NCBI GenBank assembly: GCA_023423335.1
Contig: JAFAFU010000021.1
Span: 74,283 to 138,282, forward strand
DNA: 64,000 nt
Direction of reading: 5' to 3'
Source: Bacillota bacterium
GTDB lineage: Bacteria; Bacillota; Clostridia; Lachnospirales; Lachnospiraceae
Position numbers and translations under genes: made by a program. Shown piece after piece: positions 44,212-52,663 of this stretch (positions are counted from its first letter, which is position 1; each line of letters begins with the position of its first letter). Below the pieces are notes generated by a model. The model was not told where the DNA came from. It worked only from the letters and a program-made list of their open reading frames with translations, and did no database searches.

Positions 44212-45237
44212 CTATGCGATCTGATGTAAGAATTCACAGAGCCTCTCCACACTCTCCTCCGTGGTTGCCCAGGAGGTGACAAGGCGGATAATGCTATGCC
44301 CTTCATCATACCGCTCCATGACCAGAAACTTAAAATTCTTCTCAAGCTGATGAATTAACAAATCCGGTAATATCGGAAACAGCTGGTTCGTTACAGGAGC
44401 CGCCTGGAAGGAATATCCGCACTCCTTAAGGGCCACTGCAATTTTACCTGCCATACGATTAGCGTGACGGGCTAAATCAAAATATAATTCATCCCGGAAT
44501 AACTCTTCAAACTGAATTCCGATAACAAAGCCTTTCGCCAGCATGGCTCCCCGCTGCTTGATCAGATAGCGGAACTCTTCCTTCAGCTCCTCTCTGCATA
44601 TTACCAGCGCCTCTCCCAGAAGCGCACCATTTTTTGTACCGCCGATATAGAATACATCTGCAAGGCCTGCGATATCCGAAAATGTCAGATCGTTCTCAGG
44701 ACAGGTCATGGCAGACCCAAGCCGGGCTCCGTCCAAAAACAGATACAGGTTCTTCTCCCTGCACAGCATATAAAGCTTAGTCAGCTCCTCCCTGGTATAG
44801 ATCGTCCCCAGTTCTGTTGCATTTGACAGGTATACCATCCTGGGTTTCACCATATGTTCTCCCGAATGGTATTCCAGTGCTTTAAGAATCGCTTCCGGCG
44901 TAAGCTTTCCTTCTGCCGCGGGTATCGCAATTACCTTATGGCCGGTTGCCTCGATTGCCCCTGTTTCATGGACATTGATATGGCCCATATCCGCTGCGAT
45001 CACACATTCGTGGGGTCTTAAGAAGGAGGATATCACCAGCAGGTTGGTCTGGGTGCCTCCCGGAATAAAATGAATATCCGCCTCCGGCTTCTTAAGGAGT
45101 TTCTTAATTAATTCCGTCGCCTGATTACTATGGTTATCCAAACCGTATCCGTTATTCTGTTCCAGATTGGCTCTCACCATAGCCTCTAATATCCGGGGAT
45201 GCGCTCCCTCACTGTAATCATTCACAAAGCTGTACAT
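44212..45237 (-). CDS. ltaE: low-specificity L-threonine aldolase (PLP)
   Basis: A 341-residue beta-eliminating-lyase fold enzyme. Landmarks: NDYSEGAHPRI, FIPGGTQTNLLVI, LFLDGARLGSA and the PLP-binding Lys in YIGGTKNGALLG. It splits threonine or allo-threonine to glycine and acetaldehyde. Its leader includes a near-palindrome CCTATCTATATAGG, and GGCGGAGGCAG lies before the ATG. Confidence 0.88.
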   Translation of the reverse strand: MYSFVNDYSEGAHPRILEAMVRANLEQNNGYGLDNHSNQATELIKKLLKKPEADIHFIPGGTQTNLLVISSFLRPHECVIAADMGHINVHETGAIEATGHKVIAIPAAEGKLTPEAILKALEYHSGEHMVKPRMVYLSNATELGTIYTREELTKLYMLCREKNLYLFLDGARLGSAMTCPENDLTFSDIAGLADVFYIGGTKNGALLGEALVICREELKEEFRYLIKQRGAMLAKGFVIGIQFEELFRDELYFDLARHANRMAGKIAVALKECGYSFQAAPVTNQLFPILPDLLIHQLEKNFKFLVMERYDEGHSIIRLVTSWATTEESVERLCEFLHQIA

Positions 45238-45313
45238 TCTTCTGCCTCCGCCAATCCTTAATTCTTGTCTGTATTCGTAAATGCATTCCTATCTATATAG
45301 GTATCAACCGGCC

Positions 45314-46207
45314 TTAACCATCGCTGTTCCTGATGGAAGAAAGTCCGAACAGGCTTCCCATAAACCCAAGAATCAGGCTGATGACCGGAAGAATAACGGC
45401 CATCCGGGCAGTCAGCTCCTGCTCCGCCGGAAGCGGCAGGAACGGAAGCGTCCCGCTCATTTCCCCATATGCCCCTTGAATTAAAAACACTATCAAAACG
45501 GCGGCGATCACTCCGCCGGTTACCGTCATCAGCAGTCCAACCAGTACATAGGGAAAGCCGATAAAGGAATTCGGTGCCCCAAGCAGACGGAGGGTATTGA
45601 TCTGTTCCTTGTTATTATAGATCCCCTGCCTTATCATGTGGGATAATATAATGACCGTCGTAATTCCGACCGCAAGCATAACCAGGTAGCCTAAAACCTT
45701 CAGGGCATTGGTAATCCCTTTGATCTGCACTAAAACCTCACGGTTATTTCTGATATATTCAATCCCCTCCAGAGCCGTGATCCGGTCCGAGACAGTATCC
45801 ATCGCTTCAAGCTCAATTCCGATTTCGATGAAGGCTTCGAAGGGATTGTCATCAAAAAGCTCCAGAATCTTAGCTTCCTCTCCCAGAACCTCCCTCATCT
45901 TGTCCTGCGCCTCTGATTTGTCCACCAGCCGGGTATCCCGGACTCCATCGACATTTCTGATCTGTGTTACCAGCAGTTCTGCCTTCTCCATCGTTATATC
46001 CGGTTTGAAATATGCATTAATCTCGGCTTCCTCGGACAGCATCTTCACCAGCCGGTTTCCGATGGCACCGCCGGTCAGCACCATGCCTAGCAGGAATAAG
46101 ATCAGCCCGGTTCCCAGGATCGAAACCAGATTCGAGAACAGGTTCAGACGAAATATTTTTCCCAACTCTTTGATAAAATAACCAATATTATATGCAAAGC
46201 CTTTCAT
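45314..46207 (-). CDS. ftsX: cell-division permease-like protein FtsX
   Basis: A 297-residue four-helix protein: N-terminal helix (LNLFSNLVSILGTGLILFLL), extracytoplasmic loop of about 120 residues (EINAYFKPDITMEKAELLVT), then three helices with IYNNKEQINTLRLLGAPNSF. The ATG lies inside the end of the ftsE region with GGAGGGACTG before it. With FtsE it transmits ATP hydrolysis across the membrane to a cell-wall partner, here likely the coiled-coil protein of the same operon. Confidence 0.92.
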   Translation of the reverse strand: MKGFAYNIGYFIKELGKIFRLNLFSNLVSILGTGLILFLLGMVLTGGAIGNRLVKMLSEEAEINAYFKPDITMEKAELLVTQIRNVDGVRDTRLVDKSEAQDKMREVLGEEAKILELFDDNPFEAFIEIGIELEAMDTVSDRITALEGIEYIRNNREVLVQIKGITNALKVLGYLVMLAVGITTVIILSHMIRQGIYNNKEQINTLRLLGAPNSFIGFPYVLVGLLMTVTGGVIAAVLIVFLIQGAYGEMSGTLPFLPLPAEQELTARMAVILPVISLILGFMGSLFGLSSIRNSDG

Positions 46208-46211
46208 CCGG

Positions 46212-46880
46212 TCAGTCCCTCCGTTCCACAGTAATCTTCCCGCCCTCCACATGGAGGAAGACGGCATCCTGCTCATTCTCGATCAGATGGGTGGCATGGG
46301 TCGTGATTATAACTGTGGTATCTATATCCTTAAAGGATCGCAGCAGCTCCAATATATTCATTGCATTGTCATGATCCAGGTTGCCGGTAGGTTCGTCAGC
46401 CAGAATAATAGACGGCTTTCTGGCTACTGCCCTGGCGATCGCAACCCTCTGGGCTTCGCCCCACGAAAGATGTTCAATCAGAGAAGCTTTCTTATGTCCC
46501 AGACCCACCCGGTTAAGGGCCGTAAAGGCCTCCTCCTTCATCCTTCTGGGTGAAATTCCGAGGAAACGCATACCCATCATGACATTATCCAGTGCGGTTC
46601 TGCCTTCGATCAGTTTGAATTCCTGGAACACCGGACCGATCCTTCTCCTGAGTTTTCGGATTTTCCCTGACTCGTTCTTTCTCATCTGCTGTCCCAATAC
46701 CGTCAGGGTGCCGGAGGAAGGATATTCCATACCCATAAGAAGCTTTAACAAGCTGGTTTTTCCGGAACCGCTCGGCCCGGTGACGAAGACCAGCTCCCCC
46801 TGCTTAATCTCCAGATTTACTTCGGATAAGGCCAGGGTTTTGTCCTGATATTTTAATGATACTCCCGTTGCATCAATCAT
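46212..46880 (-). CDS. ftsE: cell-division ATP-binding protein FtsE
   Basis: A 222-residue ATPase with Walker A GPSGSGKTS, Q-loop VFQEFKLIEGRTALDNV, signature LSWGEAQRVAIARAV (the usual SGGEQQR is altered to SWGEAQR), Walker B IILADEPTGNLD and H-loop TTHATHL. The stop codon is followed four bases later by the ftsX ATG. It lies between the coiled-coil gene and ftsX. Confidence 0.92.
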   Translation of the reverse strand: MIDATGVSLKYQDKTLALSEVNLEIKQGELVFVTGPSGSGKTSLLKLLMGMEYPSSGTLTVLGQQMRKNESGKIRKLRRRIGPVFQEFKLIEGRTALDNVMMGMRFLGISPRRMKEEAFTALNRVGLGHKKASLIEHLSWGEAQRVAIARAVARKPSIILADEPTGNLDHDNAMNILELLRSFKDIDTTVIITTHATHLIENEQDAVFLHVEGGKITVERRD

Positions 46881-46907
46881 TTTACCGCTCCTTCCTATCC
46901 CTTCGGG

Positions 46908-48044
46908 CTAAAATGACAAGCCTGCTTTTATCGTAAATATTAAGTTGCCGTCCTTCGCTTCCACCGTCTGAAGATTAATCTCAATCAGTACCAGATCCCC
47001 CGCCACTGCTTCAAAATCAATCAGCAGAGGACCGTCCTTGAATAACTCATCAATGGAAGCTGGCTCCAGCGGCATTCCGTAGAAGCTTCCGCCCTCCGCT
47101 TCAAATAGCAGGGCGCTCTTCCCGGAGACGGAGAACCTTCCATAAAGGATCAGATTCTTGTCGGGCACCTCAATTACGATATTCTCCGAATTAAAATGGA
47201 ATTCAATCTCAGGCAGGGTGGAATGCTCTTTCAAAATCCGGTTAAATGTAGCCTCGCTGACGGAGCCCTCCACGGAGAACAGATGAAAGCTTAAGTTCAA
47301 ATCCTCCATCGTAAAATGCCCTTCCCCGATGATTCTGGAGAATTCTCCGACAATGGATGAGAATATCTCCTTGATATCCGCCCACATAAGCTCCAGGTTA
47401 GCCAGATGCTCCTCATACAGCTCCTTCTCTTCCGCCAGGGCAGCCATATATGCTTCCCTTTCGTCGACCAAGCGTCTTTTCTCCTCCATCGGCTTCTTCA
47501 GTTCTTCCTTCTTTTCCTCCAGCAGAAGTGTTTCGGACGCCAGTTTCTCCTTCTCCTGTGTCAGCTTGCGCTTGCCCTCTTCTATGGTTTCCAGAAGCAT
47601 AGCAACATTTTTTGAGATATCCTTCACCAGGTTGATATTTTTCAAAAACGCAGATAAGTCCTCCGACTTCAGCAGCAGCTCCAGATAAGAGGCCGGTCCT
47701 CCCCGCTGGTAGCTTACCAGCACCTGCTCCAATATGTATAGATTATCATCGTATTCCTTCTGTTCCTTTTCTATGGACATATCCAGCTCTGACAGTCTGG
47801 CCTCCAGTACGCCGATCTCACCGTTTAATCTGGCTTCCTCCCGTTCCATCTCCTCGATTTCCTGGGTCAGTGAGAACAGCTCCTCCAGCGTTTTTTGCTC
47901 TTCCTTCGAAATACCCATCAACTTTTCCTGGGCCACCTCAATCGGCTTCACTTCTCCGGATACCTTCCCGGGTACCGTAATGGACAGGACCAGGATGATG
48001 GCCGTCCACAGATAAAAAAGTCTTAGCTTATTTTGTATCTCCAT
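46908..48044 (-). CDS. secreted coiled-coil protein, putative FtsEX partner
   Basis: A 378-residue protein with a signal peptide (LFYLWTAIILVLSITVPGKV). Residues 35-225 form a long antiparallel-type coiled coil broken by LEQVLVSYQRGGPASYLELL, the hinge pattern of PcsB/CwlO-type hydrolase regulators. The C-terminal 140 residues (FNRILKEHSTLPEIEFHFNS and later SFYGMPLEPASIDELF) are not a CHAP or NlpC/P60 hydrolase but a beta-rich domain, loosely like lipid-binding DUF2993/LmeA folds. As the first gene of the ftsEX operon it is the probable external effector. Confidence 0.8.
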   Translation of the reverse strand: MEIQNKLRLFYLWTAIILVLSITVPGKVSGEVKPIEVAQEKLMGISKEEQKTLEELFSLTQEIEEMEREEARLNGEIGVLEARLSELDMSIEKEQKEYDDNLYILEQVLVSYQRGGPASYLELLLKSEDLSAFLKNINLVKDISKNVAMLLETIEEGKRKLTQEKEKLASETLLLEEKKEELKKPMEEKRRLVDEREAYMAALAEEKELYEEHLANLELMWADIKEIFSSIVGEFSRIIGEGHFTMEDLNLSFHLFSVEGSVSEATFNRILKEHSTLPEIEFHFNSENIVIEVPDKNLILYGRFSVSGKSALLFEAEGGSFYGMPLEPASIDELFKDGPLLIDFEAVAGDLVLIEINLQTVEAKDGNLIFTIKAGLSF

Positions 48045-48091
48045 GAGCGTCCTCCCAATGCAGAGATATCTTACCTGTTTAACTAAGTTAT

Positions 48092-48120
48092 AGTATACTA
48101 GATTACCAGCAGGATAACAA
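48092..48120 (-). promoter_or_regulatory. promoter of the coiled-coil/ftsE/ftsX operon
   Basis: TTGTTA (48120-48115), 17-nt spacer, TATACT (48097-48092), about 45 nt before the start codon. The -35 lies in one arm of an inverted repeat. Confidence 0.7.
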
Positions 48121-48183
48121 GTTGGTCCAAGAATAAAATTCCATACTCCTGCAGGGCCTTTTATCCCTGAACTAACTTGTTAT
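48114..48183. repeat. 16-bp inverted repeat with 38-bp spacer, overlapping a -35 box
   Basis: ATAACAAGTTGGTCCA (48114-48129) and TGAACTAACTTGTTAT (48168-48183) are inverted copies with two mismatches. The spacer has CCTGCAGG. One arm covers the -35 of the ftsEX operon, so a dimeric repressor or DNA loop is possible. Confidence 0.5.
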
Positions 48184-48221
48184 TGGATAAAAACATGGAG
48201 TTATACACGAAACAATGATTC

Positions 48222-49316
48222 CTAAAATTGCTTATCTAAAGTTAAAAGTTTTACATAATAGTCCGTGTCATCAGGAGAATATGCCGGAGGGACAAACACA
48301 TCTTCAAACGAACATTTCCTGTATTCCATACCGTCAATATGCCATAGGACACGGAAACGGCATTTTTCCGGGGTTGCTCCTTGGAAATTACATTCCGGAC
48401 GGCAGCTATTTCTCATAAACATCTCTTTGATATGTATCGGCAATGAATGTATAAAATCACTGTATATGTCCATATGCTTTAATTTCATTCCAACAAAAAG
48501 CTTTCTTTTGTCTGTCCGGCACTCAACCGTATAATTCTTATCTTTTGCTTTTGCAAAGTATCTTACTTTTTCCCTGGATTTTATATAGCCGTTCTTAATC
48601 AATCCTTCATGTAATTTTTCATAAAAGATTTTTTCATCGGTGTCGTCAATAAAGGTTAAAAAGTCAAGATATTCCTGATTCTCCGGAATTAATGCGGGAT
48701 CCATCAGGGTTTTATAGTCCAGCCTTAACAGCTCAACACTATAACTCATCTTTTCTTGATAGGTTGACAAAATATATCCTTTTAAAATTTTGATCAGGTC
48801 AGGATTATCGGGATAAGAGAGAAAATATTTATCGGCTTTTCTATCAAGCTTATCACCATTTATTCCTTCAAAGAAAAATCCAAAACCCTGCAGTTTTTTT
48901 ATCATTTGTACGGCACTTTTAACCTTGTTGCCGCCGACCCAGCTTCTACCCGCGTTATTGGCATATTTTACAGGATGAATCTCCAAAGCTTCCTCCAAAA
49001 TTTCGCCGGACATACAGAGATTATAGAACAGCATCATGAACCACTCAGCCGAGCGTTTGGATTTCATTGTTTCATTCGAAGTCCCAAAGCCGTTCACCTC
49101 AAGACTTGTACATATAATTCCATACTCCTCCGGACTTTTTTGCATATCCTTATATATACCGGCAAAAATTTTACGAAGTTCTTTAAAGCCTTGTATAAAG
49201 CTTTGATTATCAAGCCCGTGTAAATATTGACCGGATACTTCAAAATCCTCCGGTATCGGAACCATATGATCCAAAATATCTTGTATTGCTGTTTGACAGT
49301 AGTATTGCATTTCCAT
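48222..49316 (-). CDS. uncharacterised protein, paralogue of 34254-35558
   Basis: About 364 residues. KIFAGIYKDMQKSPEEYGII matches KDIYMDMAKQPESYGLMLVD of the paralogue, and SCRPECNFQGATPEKCRFRV matches its C-terminal SCRHCGFQGATADHCKFRIH; the Cys cluster is kept with one extra residue. The RRXRR-like N terminus is absent. Both have conserved Tyr/Phe-rich middle regions with little defined motif. An in-frame TTG at 49325 is an alternative start. It may bind zinc; function unknown. It stands alone. Confidence 0.7.
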   Translation of the reverse strand: MEMQYYCQTAIQDILDHMVPIPEDFEVSGQYLHGLDNQSFIQGFKELRKIFAGIYKDMQKSPEEYGIICTSLEVNGFGTSNETMKSKRSAEWFMMLFYNLCMSGEILEEALEIHPVKYANNAGRSWVGGNKVKSAVQMIKKLQGFGFFFEGINGDKLDRKADKYFLSYPDNPDLIKILKGYILSTYQEKMSYSVELLRLDYKTLMDPALIPENQEYLDFLTFIDDTDEKIFYEKLHEGLIKNGYIKSREKVRYFAKAKDKNYTVECRTDKRKLFVGMKLKHMDIYSDFIHSLPIHIKEMFMRNSCRPECNFQGATPEKCRFRVLWHIDGMEYRKCSFEDVFVPPAYSPDDTDYYVKLLTLDKQF

Positions 49317-49486
49317 TTTGGCCAATCCCCTTTTTTATCATTTAATATTGTTTTACGGCGATAGGAACATATACATTAATTATAACATCTGTTTTTCCAT
49401 TTTCAACGATAACAGGGATTTTATCGGCACGCCCATATTGGTTTTGTTTGGGCGCAGCCCGGCAGCTATTATTAAATTTATAATAC

Positions 49487-49535
49487 TAAAAATCAGGAGG
49501 GAAAGATGCTGTGTGGTAAGCAATCCTTCCCTCCT
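49487..49535 (-). terminator. terminator of the persulfide-reductase gene
   Basis: On the minus strand AGGAGGGAAGGAT pairs with ATCTTTCCCTCCT (one mismatch) around a 15-nt loop and is followed by GATTTTTAG. It lies about 70 nt after the stop codon. Confidence 0.75.
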
Positions 49536-49553
49536 CAGGATATAAAATAATCC

Positions 49554-49577
49554 ATATTATATTATATTATATTATTA
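49554..49577. repeat. short ATATT tandem repeat
   Basis: Five contiguous copies of the pentamer TATTA between the terminator and the reductase stop codon. Such repeats vary by slippage; no role is evident. Otherwise 49317-49607 holds only the terminator. Confidence 0.6.
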
Positions 49578-49607
49578 GGGATATTCTGCTACCGGCAAAA
49601 GATACAG

Positions 49608-52112
49608 CTATATGAACAGATTAACATTCGAATCCTCCGCTTCCCCAAGATAATAGCCCACTCCGCCTATTTTGACTCCGTCAATCAGCTCCTGCTGCCG
49701 GATTCCCATGACATCCATGGACATCTGACAGGCCACAAGCTCAATACCGCTGTCAATTGCCGAACGGATCAGCTCCTCCAGCGAGAATACCTTCTTATCC
49801 TTCATGACCTTCCGGATCATCCTTTTGCCCATACCCATCATATTCATTTTCGACAGCTTCAGCTTTCTGCTGCCCCTTGGCATCATCCTGCAAAACATTC
49901 TGTCCATGAAGCTCTTTTTCATCTTAACTTTATCCGGTTTCCTTAAGATGTTAAGACCCCAGAAGGTGAAAAACATGGTTACCTTCTTTCCCATGGAGGC
50001 GGCCCCGTTTGCTATGATAAAGGAGGCAATGGCACGGTCCAGGTCTCCGCTGAATACGACCAGTGTCTTATTATCCTTCATCTCCGAGTTAAGCTGAGCT
50101 ATTTTTATGGATGGATGAAGGGAAGATTTTTTTATAAATGCAATGGTATTGCCGCCGGATCTCTGAAGCTCCACCAGTTCATTATCGGTTCTCCTGCACC
50201 AGGCTTTTATATCCTCGTAAAAGCCCGGATCGGAGGCGGTAACCTTTAGGACCTTCCCCTCCTGCAGCTCATCGAGCGAGGCCTTTACCTGCATCAGGGG
50301 GCCTGGGCAGCAGAGTCCGCAGGCATCCAGGGCCGTATCATATTGGCCGGACTGTCCGTTCTCTTCCCTGACCGCCTGGGTATCCGGATCAATGACGGTC
50401 TGCCCTGCTTCTTTTTGATGGGAGTTTCCGAAAGGACTGCTCCTGCGGTTCATCATACTCTCCATGCCGGAGCCGGTCTGTCCGGCCGAGTAAGATCGAT
50501 ATCCCCCGGCCAGGTTCAGGACCCGGTATCCTTTCTGGCTTAAGATACGGTCTGCAATATATCCCCGCAACCCCACCTGGCAATATTCTACGATCGTTTT
50601 GCCGGGATCTAATTCTGAAAGTCTCTCCCTTAAGCTGTCCACCGGAATATTTAAGGCACCCTCCACATGACCGTTTTCAAATTCCAATTCCGTACGGACA
50701 TCCAGAAGAATATAGTCTTCGGCAAGCTTCTCCACCTCATCCCAGGAGGCGGCATGGGACTTTCCGGTGAGGATATTCTGTGCTGTAAAACCGGCCATAT
50801 TAACCGGATCCTTCGCTGAGGAAAACGGAGGCGCATAGGATAATTCCAGCTCCGCAAGATCATTTACCGTACCCTTTAAGCGAATTACGGCAGCGATCAC
50901 ATCAATCCGCTTATCTACTCCGTCATAACCAATTCCCTGTGCTCCCAGAACCTTGCCATCTTCACCAAAGATTAGCTTCAAGGTCATGGGTACTGCTCCG
51001 GGATAATAGGAAGCGTGGGATACCGGATGGATGGTAATAGTCTTATATGGGATCTCCGACCGCATAAGAGTCCGTTCATTGGCACCGGTAACGGCAGCGG
51101 TTAATCCGAATATTTTGATAACCGAGGTTCCCTGGGAGCCCTGATAGGAGGAATTTAGACCTGCCGCATTATCCGCAGCAATCCTTCCCTGCTTATTTGC
51201 GGGACCGGCCAGAGGAATTGCGGTCCTGGCCTTCGTCACAAAATCTGTTACCTCAATTGCATCTCCAACCGCATAGACACCCGGCGCAGAAGTTTCCATT
51301 CTCTCATTCACCAGGATATGTCCCTTCGGGCCGAGCTCAATCCCGCTGTCCTTAAGAAATGCCGTATCCGGGGCCACACCGATCGCCAGGATTACCAACT
51401 CTGCCGCTACCTGCTTCCCACTGTTTAAGGTTACTTCCACCCTGTTTCCGATTTCACGGAAAGACTTTACTCCATCCTCCAAAATCAGCTTCACTCCGCA
51501 CTGCACCAGCTCCTTCTCAGCGATTACCGCCATATCGGTGTCAAAGGGAGCAAGAATATGGGGTGCTGCTTCCACCAGCGTGACCTCCAGTCCTCTTTCC
51601 CTCAGATTCTCGGCCATTTCCACGCCAACAAAGCCTCCGCCGATGACTACGGCACTGTCCACACCTTTTTTATCAACATAAGCCTTAATGGCATCCGTAT
51701 CCGGAATATTTCTTAAGGTAAATATCCTGTCACATAAAATTCCGGGAATATTCGGCCTTAACGCTCTGGCCCCTGGTGAGAGGATGAGATTATCATAGCT
51801 TTCCTCATATATTCCGTTCGTTTTGCTGTTTACCGTAACCCTCTTCTGTGCCGTATCGACCTTGATTACCTCACTGTTATTTCTGACATCAATATTAAAT
51901 CTGGCCTTCATGGCCTCCGGGGTCTGAACCAGAAGCTTATTCCTGTCCTGAATGGTTCCCCCGATATAATATGGCAGTCCGCAGTTTGCAAAGGAGATAT
52001 ACTCATCCCTCTCAAACATGATAATCCTTGCATTTTCATCCAATCTTCTGAGTCTGGCTGCGGCTGACGCTCCTCCGGCCACTCCGCCAACGATTAATAC
52101 CTTCTTACCCAT
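49608..52112 (-). CDS. CoA-disulfide/persulfide reductase fused to rhodanese, TusA and DsrE domains
   Basis: An 834-residue modular flavoprotein. The N-terminal part (1-445) is a pyridine-nucleotide-disulfide reductase with GGVAGGASAAARLRR (FAD), redox Cys44 in SFANCGLPYYIGG and GGGFVGVEMAENLRERG (NAD). Then follow a rhodanese domain with CQVGLRGY active loop (about 460-550), TusA/SirA with CGLCCPGPLMQV (about 600-680) and a DsrE/F-like domain (690-834). Together they can take up sulfane sulfur, transfer it and reduce CoA persulfide with NADH. An ArsR-type gene lies 25 nt upstream, likely its regulator. Confidence 0.93.
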   Translation of the reverse strand: MGKKVLIVGGVAGGASAAARLRRLDENARIIMFERDEYISFANCGLPYYIGGTIQDRNKLLVQTPEAMKARFNIDVRNNSEVIKVDTAQKRVTVNSKTNGIYEESYDNLILSPGARALRPNIPGILCDRIFTLRNIPDTDAIKAYVDKKGVDSAVVIGGGFVGVEMAENLRERGLEVTLVEAAPHILAPFDTDMAVIAEKELVQCGVKLILEDGVKSFREIGNRVEVTLNSGKQVAAELVILAIGVAPDTAFLKDSGIELGPKGHILVNERMETSAPGVYAVGDAIEVTDFVTKARTAIPLAGPANKQGRIAADNAAGLNSSYQGSQGTSVIKIFGLTAAVTGANERTLMRSEIPYKTITIHPVSHASYYPGAVPMTLKLIFGEDGKVLGAQGIGYDGVDKRIDVIAAVIRLKGTVNDLAELELSYAPPFSSAKDPVNMAGFTAQNILTGKSHAASWDEVEKLAEDYILLDVRTELEFENGHVEGALNIPVDSLRERLSELDPGKTIVEYCQVGLRGYIADRILSQKGYRVLNLAGGYRSYSAGQTGSGMESMMNRRSSPFGNSHQKEAGQTVIDPDTQAVREENGQSGQYDTALDACGLCCPGPLMQVKASLDELQEGKVLKVTASDPGFYEDIKAWCRRTDNELVELQRSGGNTIAFIKKSSLHPSIKIAQLNSEMKDNKTLVVFSGDLDRAIASFIIANGAASMGKKVTMFFTFWGLNILRKPDKVKMKKSFMDRMFCRMMPRGSRKLKLSKMNMMGMGKRMIRKVMKDKKVFSLEELIRSAIDSGIELVACQMSMDVMGIRQQELIDGVKIGGVGYYLGEAEDSNVNLFI

Positions 52113-52137
52113 ACGCTACCTCCGGCAATATACTAGA

Positions 52138-52443
52138 TTAATTGTGCTCCTGGTTTCCATCAGATTCCTTGAAAAGTATTTCAATAATTTCCGTAACCTT
52201 ATCGCTGCATACCTTATAATAGATTTCCAGGCCTTCTCTCCTGCCCTCAATCACGCCCGCTGCCCTTAATTTCTGCAGATGCTGGGATATAGTGGACTGG
52301 GGGGCGTCCATGCAGGCCTGCATATAAGTTACATTGCAGGGTCCATGCTCCAGCAGACCCTTCACGATACATAGTCTGACCGGATGAGCCAGAACCTTCA
52401 GGAGCTCTGCCTTCTCCTCAAACTGTTTATGTGCTTTCTCCAT
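52138..52443 (-). CDS. ArsR-family regulator, probable persulfide or redox sensor
   Basis: A 101-residue winged-helix repressor starting at the ATG with AGGAGGAATTATC before it. VLAHPVRLCIVKGLLEHG and DAPQSTISQHLQKLRAAGVI are the ArsR core. Cys at 25, 36, 44 and 79 are candidates for disulfide or tetrasulfide formation as in SqrR/BigR-type sensors; classic arsenic or zinc motifs are absent. It probably represses its own operon with the reductase until sulfane sulfur rises. Confidence 0.88.
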   Translation of the reverse strand: MEKAHKQFEEKAELLKVLAHPVRLCIVKGLLEHGPCNVTYMQACMDAPQSTISQHLQKLRAAGVIEGRREGLEIYYKVCSDKVTEIIEILFKESDGNQEHN

Positions 52444-52503
52444 GATAATTCCTCCTGGCATAATGAATCCGATGTAAAAACGTTGAAGTATTTATATATT
52501 TAT

Positions 52504-52553
52504 ATATTACGTTATAGCGATATATGTGTCAAATTTCTATGTGACATTGTCAC
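52504..52553 (-). promoter_or_regulatory. promoter and palindromic operator of the arsR-like operon
   Basis: TTGACA (52532-52527), 17-nt spacer, TAATAT (52509-52504). Just upstream of the -35 is GTGACATTGTCAC (52541-52553), a perfect palindrome around one base. The spacer and downstream stretch are rich in ATATA steps, as are many ArsR operators. Confidence 0.6.
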
Positions 52554-52606
52554 CAACGATACAGATCAGCGAATGTTATTCCTCAGAAAGCTATCGCGCC
52601 GAGCGC

Positions 52607-52623
52607 GGCCGGCATAGCCGGCC
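52607..52623. other. G+C-rich hairpin after hydA
   Basis: GGCCGGC/GCCGGCC with a 3-nt loop, 40 nt past the hydA stop. There is no T-tract, so termination is doubtful; it may protect the transcript 3' end. Confidence 0.45.
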
Positions 52624-52663
52624 TGATAATAACGCGCCCGTACGCATTCTGCTCTTACTCGCT

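Noticed and set aside
52607..52623. Rho-independent terminator after hydA
   Set aside because: Strong hairpin but no T-tract on the minus strand, so kept only as a hairpin.
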